A model generated the notes under the pieces. It ran no database searches. It saw only the letters and a program-made list of their open reading frames with translations, and was not told the origin of the DNA. DNA of 64,000 nt, taken from assembly GCA_020629415.1 (NCBI GenBank), contig JAHDDL010000002.1, positions 120,792-184,791 on the forward strand. Reading direction: 5' to 3'. Each line of letters starts with the position of its first letter. Within the stretch, counting starts at the first letter, position 1. Position numbers and translations under genes: made by a program. Positions 27,693 through 36,156 of this stretch are shown here, one piece after another. Origin of the DNA: Maribacter sp. (GTDB lineage Bacteria; Bacteroidota; Bacteroidia; Flavobacteriales; Flavobacteriaceae).

Positions 27693-29123
27693 ATGATGAA
27701 AAAAACAATTTTAATGGTGCTATGCATTTGCATTAGTGCATCGGTCTTTTCCCAAAAAATGAGTAAGGACAAAAATCTTATAATCTCTTCTGTAGAAAAG
27801 CATAAAGAAGAACTTATAAAAATCAGCGATTCTATTTGGGCACTTGCCGAAACTGCATTTGATGAAAATGAATCTTCAAGAATTTTAGCCGATTACGCAG
27901 AAAAAAACGGAATGACCGTTACACGAGGTGTAGCCGATATACCTACTGCATTCACGGCAACATATGGATCAGGAAGTCCCGTTATCAGTATCTTAGGTGA
28001 GTTTGATGCCCTACCGGGAATATCCCAAAAAGCATCGCCAATTAAAGAACCTTTCAAAGAAGGAGCCGCAGGTCATGGTTGCGGACACAATATGTTCGGT
28101 ACGGCAAGTTTAGGATCTGCAATTGCAATTAAAGAGTTAATGGATACAGGGAAGATTAAGGGTACAGTAAAATTTTTGGGTACGCCTGCCGAAGAAAAGT
28201 ATTTTGCAAAAGTATGGATGGTAAAAGCCGGATTGTGGGATGATGTCGATGTTAATATAAGCTGGCACCCTGGCGCAGGAATAGAAGCAGACGTACAAAG
28301 CGGTCTGTCTCTCATTGATTTTGTGGTTGAATTTTATGGGCAAGCCGCACATGCCTCCATGGACCCATGGAACGGCCGTAGCGCATCAGATGCTTTAGAA
28401 CTGTACACTACAGGTATCAACTACTACAGAGAGCATATTTTACCAAGTTCCAGAATTCATTATCATATACAGGACGGTGGCCAAGTGGTAAACGTTGTAC
28501 CAGATTATGCCAAGCTATGGGTAAGAGTAAGAGACCCTAAAAGATCAAAAATGTTGCCTACATATGAGCGTGTAAAGGCTATGGCAGAAGGCGCTGCTAT
28601 TATGGCAAACGTGGATTATAAAATTTCTTTGGTTTCTGGTATTTATGAAACATTGGTAAACCGCTCTGGTGGAGAAATAATGCAGAACAATTTAGAATTA
28701 TTAGGTCCAATAACTTACACAGAGGAAGAAACTGTTTTTGGAAAAGCGATTCAAAAAGCTACCGGCAAACCAGAAGTTGGTTTTGACGGTACTGTGCATC
28801 CGTTAAGGGAAACGCTAGAAAACCCCGGTGGGGGATCTACAGATGTAGGAGATGTTAGTTGGAACGTACCAAATATTAATCTAAGTGTTTCAGTTGCACC
28901 CACGGGTACACCTTGGCATTCATGGGCAGTAGTAGCCTGTGGAGGAATGTCAATTGGCCATAAGGGAATGATCCATGCCTCTAAAGCAATGGGTATGACC
29001 ATGCTAGATTTATTTCAAAACCCTAAATTAGTGACCAAGGTAAAAGAAGAGTTTAAAACCCGCAAAGGAGACGAGGTTTATGAACCTATGATAGACGGAC
29101 CTCCACCATTGGATGGAGAATAA
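27693..29123 (+). CDS. M20 family amidohydrolase (AbgB-like)
   Basis: I start at ATG 27693 (MMKKTILMVLCICISASVFSQ), which gives a clean signal peptide; the longer frame from 27597 would bury it. About 476 residues. M20D motifs: SILGEFDALPGIS, AAGHGCGHNMFG (metal-binding His), GTPAEEKY (catalytic Glu pair), a lid domain with GQAAHASMDPWNGRSA, and a late GGSTDVGDVSW..WHSWAV..HKGMIHASKAM. AbgB and relatives cut p-aminobenzoyl-glutamate or N-acyl amino acids. A signal peptide puts this one in the periplasm, so a scavenging role is likely. Transcribed alone. Confidence 0.9.
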   Translation: MMKKTILMVLCICISASVFSQKMSKDKNLIISSVEKHKEELIKISDSIWALAETAFDENESSRILADYAEKNGMTVTRGVADIPTAFTATYGSGSPVISILGEFDALPGISQKASPIKEPFKEGAAGHGCGHNMFGTASLGSAIAIKELMDTGKIKGTVKFLGTPAEEKYFAKVWMVKAGLWDDVDVNISWHPGAGIEADVQSGLSLIDFVVEFYGQAAHASMDPWNGRSASDALELYTTGINYYREHILPSSRIHYHIQDGGQVVNVVPDYAKLWVRVRDPKRSKMLPTYERVKAMAEGAAIMANVDYKISLVSGIYETLVNRSGGEIMQNNLELLGPITYTEEETVFGKAIQKATGKPEVGFDGTVHPLRETLENPGGGSTDVGDVSWNVPNINLSVSVAPTGTPWHSWAVVACGGMSIGHKGMIHASKAMGMTMLDLFQNPKLVTKVKEEFKTRKGDEVYEPMIDGPPPLDGE

Positions 29124-29195
29124 AAAATTAGCACAGAAGCCAGAATCCTTGCATTATAAGATAAATTAATAAAAAAGACTGCTGCCAAATAAGGT

Positions 29196-29342
29196 TTGTT
29201 TGTAATAAATACCAATCAAGAATTACAAAACGCCAAGAATAATTTTAAAACGACCAAATTTGGCGGTTGCCCATGGTGCCATACAGACCTAACGTGTAAA
29301 GCGGAGATGGAAAATCCGCTAAATCGTAAGATGGCAACTTAA
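29196..29342 (+). CDS. Possible 48-residue Cys-rich small protein
   Basis: This frame is open after TAA at 29190-29192. TTG (29196) is the only plausible start near it. The C-terminal half reads like real protein: FGGCPWCHTDLTCKAEM, with a CPWC pair and a third Cys. It ends 11 bases before the next gene on the same strand. No ATG start and no recognised family; it may be the end of a decayed gene rather than an intact one. Confidence 0.3.
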   Translation: MFVINTNQELQNAKNNFKTTKFGGCPWCHTDLTCKAEMENPLNRKMAT

Positions 29343-29353
29343 TTAAAAAGTAA

Positions 29354-29769
29354 ATGCTAGAAACCATACGTTTAATTTGTGATAGCGGTCTATTGGTATT
29401 GATATGGATAGTACAGCTGATTATATATCCAAGTTTTTCTTATTACAAACATGAAGATTTACATAAATGGCATACGATCTATACCAAACGGATAGCAATT
29501 GTTGTAATACCATTAATGACTACCCAATTGGTTGTTAGCTCAATACAGATTTACCTAGACCTAAGTTACCTTAGTCTTTTATACTTGATAATGGTATTAT
29601 TAGCTTGGATTTCAACTTTCTTAATTTTTGTGCCATTACATGATAACATATCTAAAAAAAAGCAATAGAGCAGTCTATTAAAAAGTTAAAACTCCATAAT
29701 TGGTTAAGAACCATATTATGGAGTTTTATATTTATACTTACTTGCTATATAGAAACTACACTCTTGTAA
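29354..29769 (+). pseudogene. Small four-helix membrane protein, frameshifted in an A8 tract
   Basis: The first frame gives 104 residues with three clear membrane helices (MLETIRLICDSGLLVLIWIV.., VVIPLMTTQL.., LYLIMVLLAWISTFLIFV), then VPLHDNISKKKQ and a stop at 29668. Adding one A to the run of eight at 29654-29661 lets the chain continue as KAIEQSIKKLKLHNWLRTILWSFIFIL to a stop at 29769. That supplies a fourth helix with a preceding basic segment, the ending I associate with this Bacteroidota family. The restored protein is about 138 residues. Function unknown. The extension overlaps the convergent murA stop by 14 bases. Confidence 0.6.
29688..29727. terminator. Long hairpin terminator (small membrane protein / murA)
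   Basis: AAAACTCCATAAT (29688-29700) pairs with ATTATGGAGTTTT (29715-29727), and TGGTT pairs with AACCA inside, with one bulged T. It can terminate both convergent genes. If the frameshift upstream is real, it also lies inside the restored coding end. Confidence 0.82.
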
Positions 29770-31063
29770 TTTTAGCTCCTATAGCCCTTAATCTTTCATC
29801 AATATTCTCATAACCACGATCTATCTGTTCAATATTATGAATGGTAGAGGTCCCTTTTGCCGATAAAGCTGCAATCAATAAGGAAACACCCGCTCTAATA
29901 TCTGGTGATGTCATTGTAGTCGCTTTTAAAGTAGACTGAAAATCATGACCAATTACTGTAGCCCTATGCGGATCGCAAAGAATAACCTTTGCTCCCATGT
30001 CCAATAATTTATCTACGAAAAACAAGCGGCTCTCAAACATTTTTTGATGTATTAAAACTTCACCTCGAGATTGGGTTGCAACAACCAAAATAATACTTAA
30101 AAGGTCAGGTGTTAACCCTGGCCAAGGCGCATCCGCAATGGTCAAAATAGAACCGTCAATGTAATTTTGTATTTCGTATCCGTCGGTATGGGAAGGTATA
30201 TATATGTCATCACCTTTTCTTTCCAAGGTAATACCTAACTTACCGAAAACGGTTGGTATCTGACCTAAATCGTCCCAACTAACATCTTTGATAGTTAGTT
30301 CACTTTTGGTCATAGCCGCCAAACCGATCCAACTACCAATTTCAATCATATCCGGTAACATACGATGATCTGTACCACCTAGTTTATCTACACCGTCAAT
30401 AACCAAAAGATTAGAACCGACTCCAGATATTTTGGCGCCCATTCTATTTAACATTTTGCAAAGCTGTTGTAAATATGGTTCACATGCCGCGTTGTATATT
30501 GTTGTTTGACCTTCTGCCAGTACCGCTGCCATAACAATATTTGCGGTTCCGGTAACTGAAGCCTCATCTAACAACATGTAAGTTCCTTTCAGCTTATCCG
30601 CTTCTACCCCGTAGAAATATTCTTCACGATTGTAACGGAATTTGGCACCTAGTTTTATAAAACCTTCAAAATGGGTATCTAATCTTCTACGGCCAATTTT
30701 ATCACCACCTGGTTTGGGAATATATCCTTTACCAAAACGGGCCAATAATGGACCTACCAACATGATGGAACCCCTTAAGCCCCTACCATCCTGTTTAAAT
30801 TGATCAGATTGTAAATAGTCCAGGTTAATATCATCTGCCTTAAAAGTATAAGAGCCTTTACCCTTCTTTTGAATTTTTACCCCTAGGTCTTCCAAAAGAG
30901 CTATGAGCTTATTTACATCAACAATATCCGGAATGTTGCTGATAGTTACTTTTTCGTCTGTAAGTAGTACTGCGCAAAGTATTTGAAGTGCTTCATTCTT
31001 TGCTCCTTGAGGTGTAATTTCACCAGATAACTGGTGCCCTCCTTCAATTTTGAATGTCCCCAT
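29756..31063 (-). CDS. murA: UDP-N-acetylglucosamine 1-carboxyvinyltransferase
   Basis: 435 residues, full EPSP-synthase-like double domain; first committed step of peptidoglycan synthesis (PEP + UDP-GlcNAc). The N-terminal KNEALQILCAVLL contains the Lys22-Asn23 pair, and LRGSIMLVGPLLARFG with PKPGGDKIGRRRLDTH is the active loop. The residue equal to E. coli Cys115, the fosfomycin target, is Asp121 (GGDKIG). This swap is known from other bacteria to keep activity and give intrinsic fosfomycin resistance. Third gene of a DUF493 - DUF4290 - murA series. Confidence 0.96.
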   Translation of the reverse strand: MGTFKIEGGHQLSGEITPQGAKNEALQILCAVLLTDEKVTISNIPDIVDVNKLIALLEDLGVKIQKKGKGSYTFKADDINLDYLQSDQFKQDGRGLRGSIMLVGPLLARFGKGYIPKPGGDKIGRRRLDTHFEGFIKLGAKFRYNREEYFYGVEADKLKGTYMLLDEASVTGTANIVMAAVLAEGQTTIYNAACEPYLQQLCKMLNRMGAKISGVGSNLLVIDGVDKLGGTDHRMLPDMIEIGSWIGLAAMTKSELTIKDVSWDDLGQIPTVFGKLGITLERKGDDIYIPSHTDGYEIQNYIDGSILTIADAPWPGLTPDLLSIILVVATQSRGEVLIHQKMFESRLFFVDKLLDMGAKVILCDPHRATVIGHDFQSTLKATTMTSPDIRAGVSLLIAALSAKGTSTIHNIEQIDRGYENIDERLRAIGAKITRV

Positions 31064-31079
31064 CTAGAGAAGTGGAAAT

Positions 31080-31736
31080 TTAATAGCGTTTTTTACCGCG
31101 GTTATTATTTCTTTGATTTTTCTTTCCTGAATTATTTGAACGAGGCGTTTTTGCAACTCTGTTCTTAAGGAACTGTCCGCTATCCGTTAAACTTTCACCT
31201 TCTGAGGCTAAATCTATGCGACCGTCACTTAATTCGAACAAATGTTTAAAAATAGCTTTATCGTCAACTACATCTTTATTCCAATTCAAGTAACATTTTT
31301 TCATATGATTGGCAATTGCATATTCTAGACCAGAACGCTTATCACCTTTCTCCCACTCTACGGCAACATCGATCATACGTTTAATGTTGTTACCGTAAAA
31401 ACGATACTTCGGAAAATTTTGAGGATATTCTAAAGGATCGGGTCTTTTTCGCAATACCTCTTTTGAAGTAATAGGAAAAGGGGAATCCACATCCAACTTA
31501 AAATCGGACATGATGAACAACTGATCCCACAGTTTATGCTGAAAGTCGGGCACATCTCGCAAATGGGGCTGTATATTTCCCATGACGCTGATAATTGCCT
31601 GAGCTACTTTATTTCTTTCTTCACGATCTTCAATTGATATGGCATGGTTCACCATTTTTTGAAAATGACGCCCATACTCTGGTATAATCAAATGCTCACG
31701 CTCTGTATTATATTCTAGGTTTTCTACTAATTGCAA
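31080..31736 (-). CDS. DUF4290 domain protein
   Basis: 218 residues. The N-terminal 170 match DUF4290: ENLEYNTEREHLIIPEYGRHFQKM, then IISVMGNIQPHLRDVPDFQHKLWDQLF and IKRMIDVAVEWEKGDKRS. The C-terminus (about 185-218) is a basic, Asn/Gly/Lys/Arg tail that looks disordered and nucleic-acid-friendly. No ATG is available: the family begins just before ENLEYN, and the start must be TTG 31736 or ATT three codons earlier. Sixteen bases separate it from murA, so the pair is co-transcribed. Function unknown. Confidence 0.88.
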   Translation of the reverse strand: MQLVENLEYNTEREHLIIPEYGRHFQKMVNHAISIEDREERNKVAQAIISVMGNIQPHLRDVPDFQHKLWDQLFIMSDFKLDVDSPFPITSKEVLRKRPDPLEYPQNFPKYRFYGNNIKRMIDVAVEWEKGDKRSGLEYAIANHMKKCYLNWNKDVVDDKAIFKHLFELSDGRIDLASEGESLTDSGQFLKNRVAKTPRSNNSGKKNQRNNNRGKKRY

Positions 31737-31817
31737 ATTGAAAATTTTAGCTTAATGTGTTTGAGAAGTATTCTTATAACGATGCCAAATTAAGAAAATT
31801 ATAGATGAAATGCTATT

Positions 31818-32105
31818 TTACAGGGATATTACACCCTCTAATTTACCCACTTCTTTATATTTTTCAATGACAGCATCCGGACTCTTCAAATTAACTGTTA
31901 TAGAAACACTGGTATATTTACCGTTTTTAGATTTCTTTAAATTGATGACCGCTCCCGTATTATCAAAAATAGTATTTATTTTATCGATCTTATCAGATGC
32001 CGTCTCCACAATAAACTTGTACAGATAGTCCGAAGGCCATTTGGATGTTTCCGATAATTGTTCGTGTAATTTTTTATAAAATTCTTCTGGGTTATTTTCG
32101 TCCAT
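31818..32105 (-). CDS. DUF493 (YbeD-like) family protein
   Basis: About 95 residues from ATG 32105; a longer TTG frame adds nothing conserved. The ACT-like ferredoxin fold is indicated by FIVETASDKIDKINTIF and KYTSVSITVNLKSPDAVIEKYKEVGKLEGV. E. coli YbeD has this fold and an uncertain regulatory role. It is divergent from the AAA ATPase gene (87 bases apart) and heads the DUF4290-murA strand. Confidence 0.85.
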   Translation of the reverse strand: MDENNPEEFYKKLHEQLSETSKWPSDYLYKFIVETASDKIDKINTIFDNTGAVINLKKSKNGKYTSVSITVNLKSPDAVIEKYKEVGKLEGVISL

Positions 32106-32192
32106 CACTAGTATTTTATGCAAAGATAAGTGTAATGTACCAGTTTTTTAATACTGCCGATTATTGTACTTTTGCTTTTATAAATAAAGAGT

Positions 32193-32762
32193 TTGAAAAG
32201 CAAGAGAATTGTTGTAACAGGAGGACCGGGAACGGGTAAAACGGTATTAATAGCTTCACTTGAAGAAAACGGATATCATTGTTTTCATGAAGTAATAAGG
32301 ACCATGACCTTAGACGCCTTAAGTGATGTTGGTGTAGATGATAAATTAGTGAACCCTATAGATTTCGTGGAAGATTCCAAAAGTTTCAATGATGAACTGA
32401 TCAATGCCCGTTTACAACATTTTATCAATGGGAGCCAAATAAAAAAAGATCATATATTCTATGATCGTGGGTTGCCCGATGTAATTGCCTATATGAACTA
32501 TTTTGGTCAGCCTTCTGAGCAACATTATACGGACCTATGTTTAGAACACAGATATGACGAGGTTTTAATACTGCCGCCTTGGAAAGAAATATACGTTCAG
32601 GACAATGAACGAATGGAAAACTTTGATCAAGCTTGCGGTATTCACGAAAAGCTTGAAAAAACCTACGTTGATTTGGGTTACACCCCAATTGAAGTTCCTT
32701 TTGGCACTATTAAAAATCGAATGCAATTTGTAGTGGATTTTATAAATAAAGCGGGTGAATAA
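32193..32762 (+). CDS. AAA-type P-loop ATPase (AAA_28-like)
   Basis: 189 residues starting at TTG 32193; no ATG precedes the Walker A (VVTGGPGTGKT, residues 7-17). The protein continues with HEVIRTMTLDALS, FYDRGLPDVIAYMNYF (an NTPase/kinase-like DRG motif) and VQDNERMENFDQA. The fold resembles small nucleoside- or nicotinamide-kinase-like ATPases. A TACTTTTG -7-like element lies at 32167-32174. The stop overlaps the recQ GTG start by eight bases. Confidence 0.85.
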   Translation: MKSKRIVVTGGPGTGKTVLIASLEENGYHCFHEVIRTMTLDALSDVGVDDKLVNPIDFVEDSKSFNDELINARLQHFINGSQIKKDHIFYDRGLPDVIAYMNYFGQPSEQHYTDLCLEHRYDEVLILPPWKEIYVQDNERMENFDQACGIHEKLEKTYVDLGYTPIEVPFGTIKNRMQFVVDFINKAGE

Positions 32763-34650
32763 AACACCAAAAGAAATCTTATCTAAATATTGGGGTTTTG
32801 ATAGCTTTAGGGGCTCTCAAGAAGAAATCATCAATGCCATATCCAATGGGCAAGATGTTTTAGGATTATTGCCTACAGGTGGAGGAAAATCGTTGTGCTT
32901 TCAAGTACCGGCATTAATGACAGAAGGTATTTGCATAGTTATCTCCCCTTTGATCGCATTAATAGAAAATCAAGTCAACAACCTTCAGAAGCTTGGCATT
33001 AAAGCCATAGGTCTAAAAGGTGGACTCAAATTTGCCGAGATAGATAAATTACTGGATAATTGTATTTATGGCAATTATAAATTCTTATACCTATCACCAG
33101 AACGTTTGCAGCAAGAGTTGGTTCAAGAACGTATAAAGGCAATGAACGTATCTATGTTCGTAATTGACGAGGCACACTGTATTTCGCAATGGGGGCATGA
33201 TTTTAGACCCGCCTATCTAGGTTGTTCCATATTGCGAGAATTGCATCCCGCCCCACCCGTAATAGCATTAACGGCGACTGCCACAAAGCGGGTAAGCGAT
33301 GATATTATTAAATCCTTGCACCTCACCTATCCTTTCGTTGTAAAAGACACATTTTTCAGAAAGAACATAGGTTTTGAAGTTATTACTACCGAAGATAAAA
33401 ATGGCCGTTTAAAACAACATTGTCAACAAATAGCACATAGTGCCATAATATATGTAAGGAGCAGGAGAAAAGCGGAAGAACTATCTAGATATCTTGTGCA
33501 AAACAACTTAAAAGCAACATTTTATCATGGTGGCATTGACCAAAAAAAGAAAACTGAGCGCCTCAATATTTGGCTAGAAGACAAAGTTCAAATTATGGTA
33601 GCCACAAACGCATTTGGTATGGGAATAGACAAACCAGATGTTGAACTAATAGTACACTACCAAATACCTGATAGTCTGGAAAACTACTTTCAAGAAGCAG
33701 GAAGAGCCGGTAGAAATGGAGATTTTTCAAAAGCAATATTACTTACCAATACAACCGATAAGATTTTGGTAAAAAAACAGTTCATTGAAATATTACCAGA
33801 TGTGGCCTATGTAAAAATGATTTATAAAAAGCTGAACACGTACTTTCAAATAGGATACGGAGAATTTACAGAGACCAAATTCCACTTAAATTTTAATGAA
33901 TTTTGCAGTATTTATAAACTAAATACATTACTGACCTACAACGCATTACAATTGCTAGATAGAAATTCTGTGATATCGCTATCAGAGAATTTCTCTAAAA
34001 AAATTACTATAAAGTTCGTTACCGAAAAAGACACCCTATACAGATACATAGACAACAATCTTAAACTAGCTGAATTTATTAAGGTTGTACTCCGCACCTA
34101 CGGTGGTCTTTTTGAATTCGATACCCAGATCAACACATATCTGCTTTCAAAGAAAACCTCGCTTTCCGAAGCATTGATACATAAAAATTTTGAACAACTT
34201 GCAAAAGACGAGATTATAGAATACCAAAGTGTATCCAGTGATTTGGAAATGGTTTTTTTAGTTCCAAGAGACGATGATCGTACCATAAACATGTTCGCCA
34301 AAAATATTGAAGAACAGAACCAACTGAAAATAGAGAAAGTAACTAAGATGCTTAACTTTATTGAAAATGACACGGTATGCAGAAGTATCCAGTTATTAGC
34401 GTATTTTGGGGAAGTTCAAGAAAACGAATGCGGTATATGCGATGTATGTATTAGCCAAAAAACAGGTAACACCCATATTGTTCGTGCCAAAATTAAAATC
34501 ATTCAGCTATTAAAGGAAAAATCTGCAAATTCTAAAGAATTACAAGTGCAATTAAAAGTTACACAAGAAGTGTTGATTATGGCAATACAAGAACTTTTAG
34601 AAGACAACATTATATCATTGAACACAACAAACGAATACCAACTATTATAA
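32755..34650 (+). CDS. recQ: ATP-dependent DNA helicase RecQ
   Basis: 631 residues from GTG 32755, overlapping the ATPase gene. Walker A LPTGGGKS (Lys45), DEAH box VIDEAHCISQWGHDFRPAYL (includes the RecQ aromatic loop), motif VI FQEAGRAGRNG, and the RecQ-Ct zinc site CRSIQLLAYFGE..ECGICDVC. After the winged-helix region there is no clear HRDC domain; the last 50 residues form a short helical tail. The enzyme unwinds DNA 3' to 5' in recombination and fork repair. The fmt start is one base after its stop. Confidence 0.95.
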   Translation: MNKTPKEILSKYWGFDSFRGSQEEIINAISNGQDVLGLLPTGGGKSLCFQVPALMTEGICIVISPLIALIENQVNNLQKLGIKAIGLKGGLKFAEIDKLLDNCIYGNYKFLYLSPERLQQELVQERIKAMNVSMFVIDEAHCISQWGHDFRPAYLGCSILRELHPAPPVIALTATATKRVSDDIIKSLHLTYPFVVKDTFFRKNIGFEVITTEDKNGRLKQHCQQIAHSAIIYVRSRRKAEELSRYLVQNNLKATFYHGGIDQKKKTERLNIWLEDKVQIMVATNAFGMGIDKPDVELIVHYQIPDSLENYFQEAGRAGRNGDFSKAILLTNTTDKILVKKQFIEILPDVAYVKMIYKKLNTYFQIGYGEFTETKFHLNFNEFCSIYKLNTLLTYNALQLLDRNSVISLSENFSKKITIKFVTEKDTLYRYIDNNLKLAEFIKVVLRTYGGLFEFDTQINTYLLSKKTSLSEALIHKNFEQLAKDEIIEYQSVSSDLEMVFLVPRDDDRTINMFAKNIEEQNQLKIEKVTKMLNFIENDTVCRSIQLLAYFGEVQENECGICDVCISQKTGNTHIVRAKIKIIQLLKEKSANSKELQVQLKVTQEVLIMAIQELLEDNIISLNTTNEYQLL

Positions 34651-34651
34651 T

Positions 34652-35599
34652 ATGAAAGCATTGAGAATTGTATTTATGGGAACACCAGATTTTGCCGTGG
34701 GCATTTTAGACAAGCTGGTTCAAGAGAAACACAATATAGTTGGTGTTATCACAGCACCGGACAGACCGGCAGGAAGAGGACGCAAATTGAACGAATCTGC
34801 AGTTAAAAAGTATGCCGTTGAAAAGAACTTGAATGTTCTACAGCCTACCAATTTAAAAGACCCGGAGTTTTTGAACACCTTAAAATCCTTGAACGCCAAT
34901 TTACAGATCGTAGTTGCTTTTAGAATGCTGCCTAAGCTGGTTTGGGCCATGCCAGAATACGGAACCTTTAATTTGCACGCATCATTGTTACCTCAATATA
35001 GAGGGGCGGCACCAATTAATTGGGCAATTATTAATGGAGAAACAAAAACAGGCGTTACAACCTTCTTTATCGATGAAAAGATTGATACCGGCGCCATTAT
35101 AATGCAAGATGAAACCGTAATAGAACAAACAGATAATGCCGGAGACTTACATGACAAATTAATGCATTTGGGTGCAGATACGGTTCTAAAGACCGTAGCA
35201 CGAATTCAGGAAGGAAATTTTAAAACAACAAAACAACCTAATTCAGGTGATTTAAAAGATGCCCACAAGCTTTTTAAGGAAACCTGTGAAATAGACTGGA
35301 ACAAAACTGCAGTAGACATCTACAATTTTATAAGGGGCCTAAGCCCTTACCCGGCAGCATGGACCACATTAACAAACGGTGACCAAACTATTATTACCAA
35401 AATTTATAGCGCAAGCATAGAGGAAGGAAAACACGAGTTACCAACGGGATCTCTGATTTTTACTAAAAAAGAAATGAAAGTTGCAGTACAGGGAGGGTAT
35501 CTAAATCTTGAAGAAATTCAACTACAAGGCAAGAAAAGGATGATGGTAAAAGATCTATTGAACGGCCTGAATTTGGAAAAAAACGCAAAAATGGGTTGA
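34652..35599 (+). CDS. fmt: Methionyl-tRNA formyltransferase
   Basis: 315 residues. IVFMGTPDFAVGIL and APDRPAGRGRKL open the 10-formyl-THF-binding domain. The catalytic triad region is FNLHASLLPQYRGAAPINWAI with FFIDEKIDTGAII. The C-terminal OB-like domain binds the acceptor of Met-tRNA(fMet). It formylates initiator tRNA. Last gene of the ATPase-recQ-fmt operon, followed by a terminator. Confidence 0.96.
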   Translation: MKALRIVFMGTPDFAVGILDKLVQEKHNIVGVITAPDRPAGRGRKLNESAVKKYAVEKNLNVLQPTNLKDPEFLNTLKSLNANLQIVVAFRMLPKLVWAMPEYGTFNLHASLLPQYRGAAPINWAIINGETKTGVTTFFIDEKIDTGAIIMQDETVIEQTDNAGDLHDKLMHLGADTVLKTVARIQEGNFKTTKQPNSGDLKDAHKLFKETCEIDWNKTAVDIYNFIRGLSPYPAAWTTLTNGDQTIITKIYSASIEEGKHELPTGSLIFTKKEMKVAVQGGYLNLEEIQLQGKKRMMVKDLLNGLNLEKNAKMG

Positions 35600-35673
35600 G
35601 ACCCCGTGTTTGTTGGGCTGCGAGAATCGTAGAAAAAAACCTACTTTATTAACAAACGCGCTGAGTTATCAAC

Positions 35674-35698
35674 AAAACAAGGGATTTCCCCTTGTTTT
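35674..35698 (+). terminator. Terminator after fmt
   Basis: AAAACAAGGG (35674-35683) pairs with CCCTTGTTTT (35689-35698) around ATTTC. The T tract is short (TTTT). Confidence 0.65.
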
Positions 35699-35700
35699 AC

Positions 35701-35730
35701 TTGCGTTGCCCAGAAATCCATATAAATTTG
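35701..35730 (+). promoter_or_regulatory. Promoter of the HU gene
   Basis: TTG (35701-35703), a 19-base spacer and TAAATTTG (35723-35730) fit the Bacteroidota promoter. A 42-base AT-rich leader without Shine-Dalgarno leads to the HU ATG, typical of a highly expressed gene in this phylum. Confidence 0.7.
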
Positions 35731-35772
35731 TTAGTAGGTATAAATTATTTAATCACAATTAATTATCACATT

Positions 35773-36045
35773 ATGAACAAAACAGAATTGATCGATGCAA
35801 TGGCAGCTGACGCTGGCATCACAAAAGCTGCGGCGAAAAAGTCATTGGAATCTTTCTTGGGAAATGTTGAAAAATCTCTTAAAAAAGGAGATAGAGTTTC
35901 TTTAGTAGGTTTCGGTTCTTGGTCCGTATCTAAAAGAAATGCAAGAGAAGGTAGAAATCCATCAACTGGAAAAACTATCCAAATCGCTGCTAAAAATGTA
36001 GTAAAGTTTAAAGCAGGTGCTGATTTAGGTAAAGCTGTAAACTAA
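35773..36045 (+). CDS. HU-family DNA-binding protein
   Basis: 90 residues from ATG 35773, exactly HU length; the upstream in-frame extension crosses the promoter and is rejected. MNKTELIDAMAADAGITK opens the dimerisation helices, SLVGFGSWSV forms the beta sheet, and RNAREGRNPSTGKTIQIAA is the DNA-clasping arm. It bends and compacts DNA as a dimer. Single gene with its own promoter and terminator. Confidence 0.97.
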   Translation: MNKTELIDAMAADAGITKAAAKKSLESFLGNVEKSLKKGDRVSLVGFGSWSVSKRNAREGRNPSTGKTIQIAAKNVVKFKAGADLGKAVN

Positions 36046-36066
36046 TTTTACACAGATAAATTTATA

Positions 36067-36093
36067 AAAAGCGCCTTAATTGGCGCTTTTTTT
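36067..36093 (+). terminator. Terminator after HU
   Basis: AAAAGCGCC - TTAATT - GGCGCTTTT with a T7 tail, 20 bases past the HU stop. Confidence 0.9.
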
Positions 36094-36156
36094 ATTTCTA
36101 TGTTTTTGCATTTAGAAGGATTTGTCTTACTTTAGGTATATAATCATAGTAAATAT

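Noticed and set aside
29651..29680. Programmed frameshift at the A8 tract as a certain mechanism
   Set aside because: No stimulatory structure of a known type beyond the terminator hairpin is clear; mutation or sequencing error explains it as well, so I report it only as a frameshift.
35692..35772. N-terminal extension of HU
   Set aside because: It crosses a good promoter; HU proteins are about 90 residues and start at MNKTELI.
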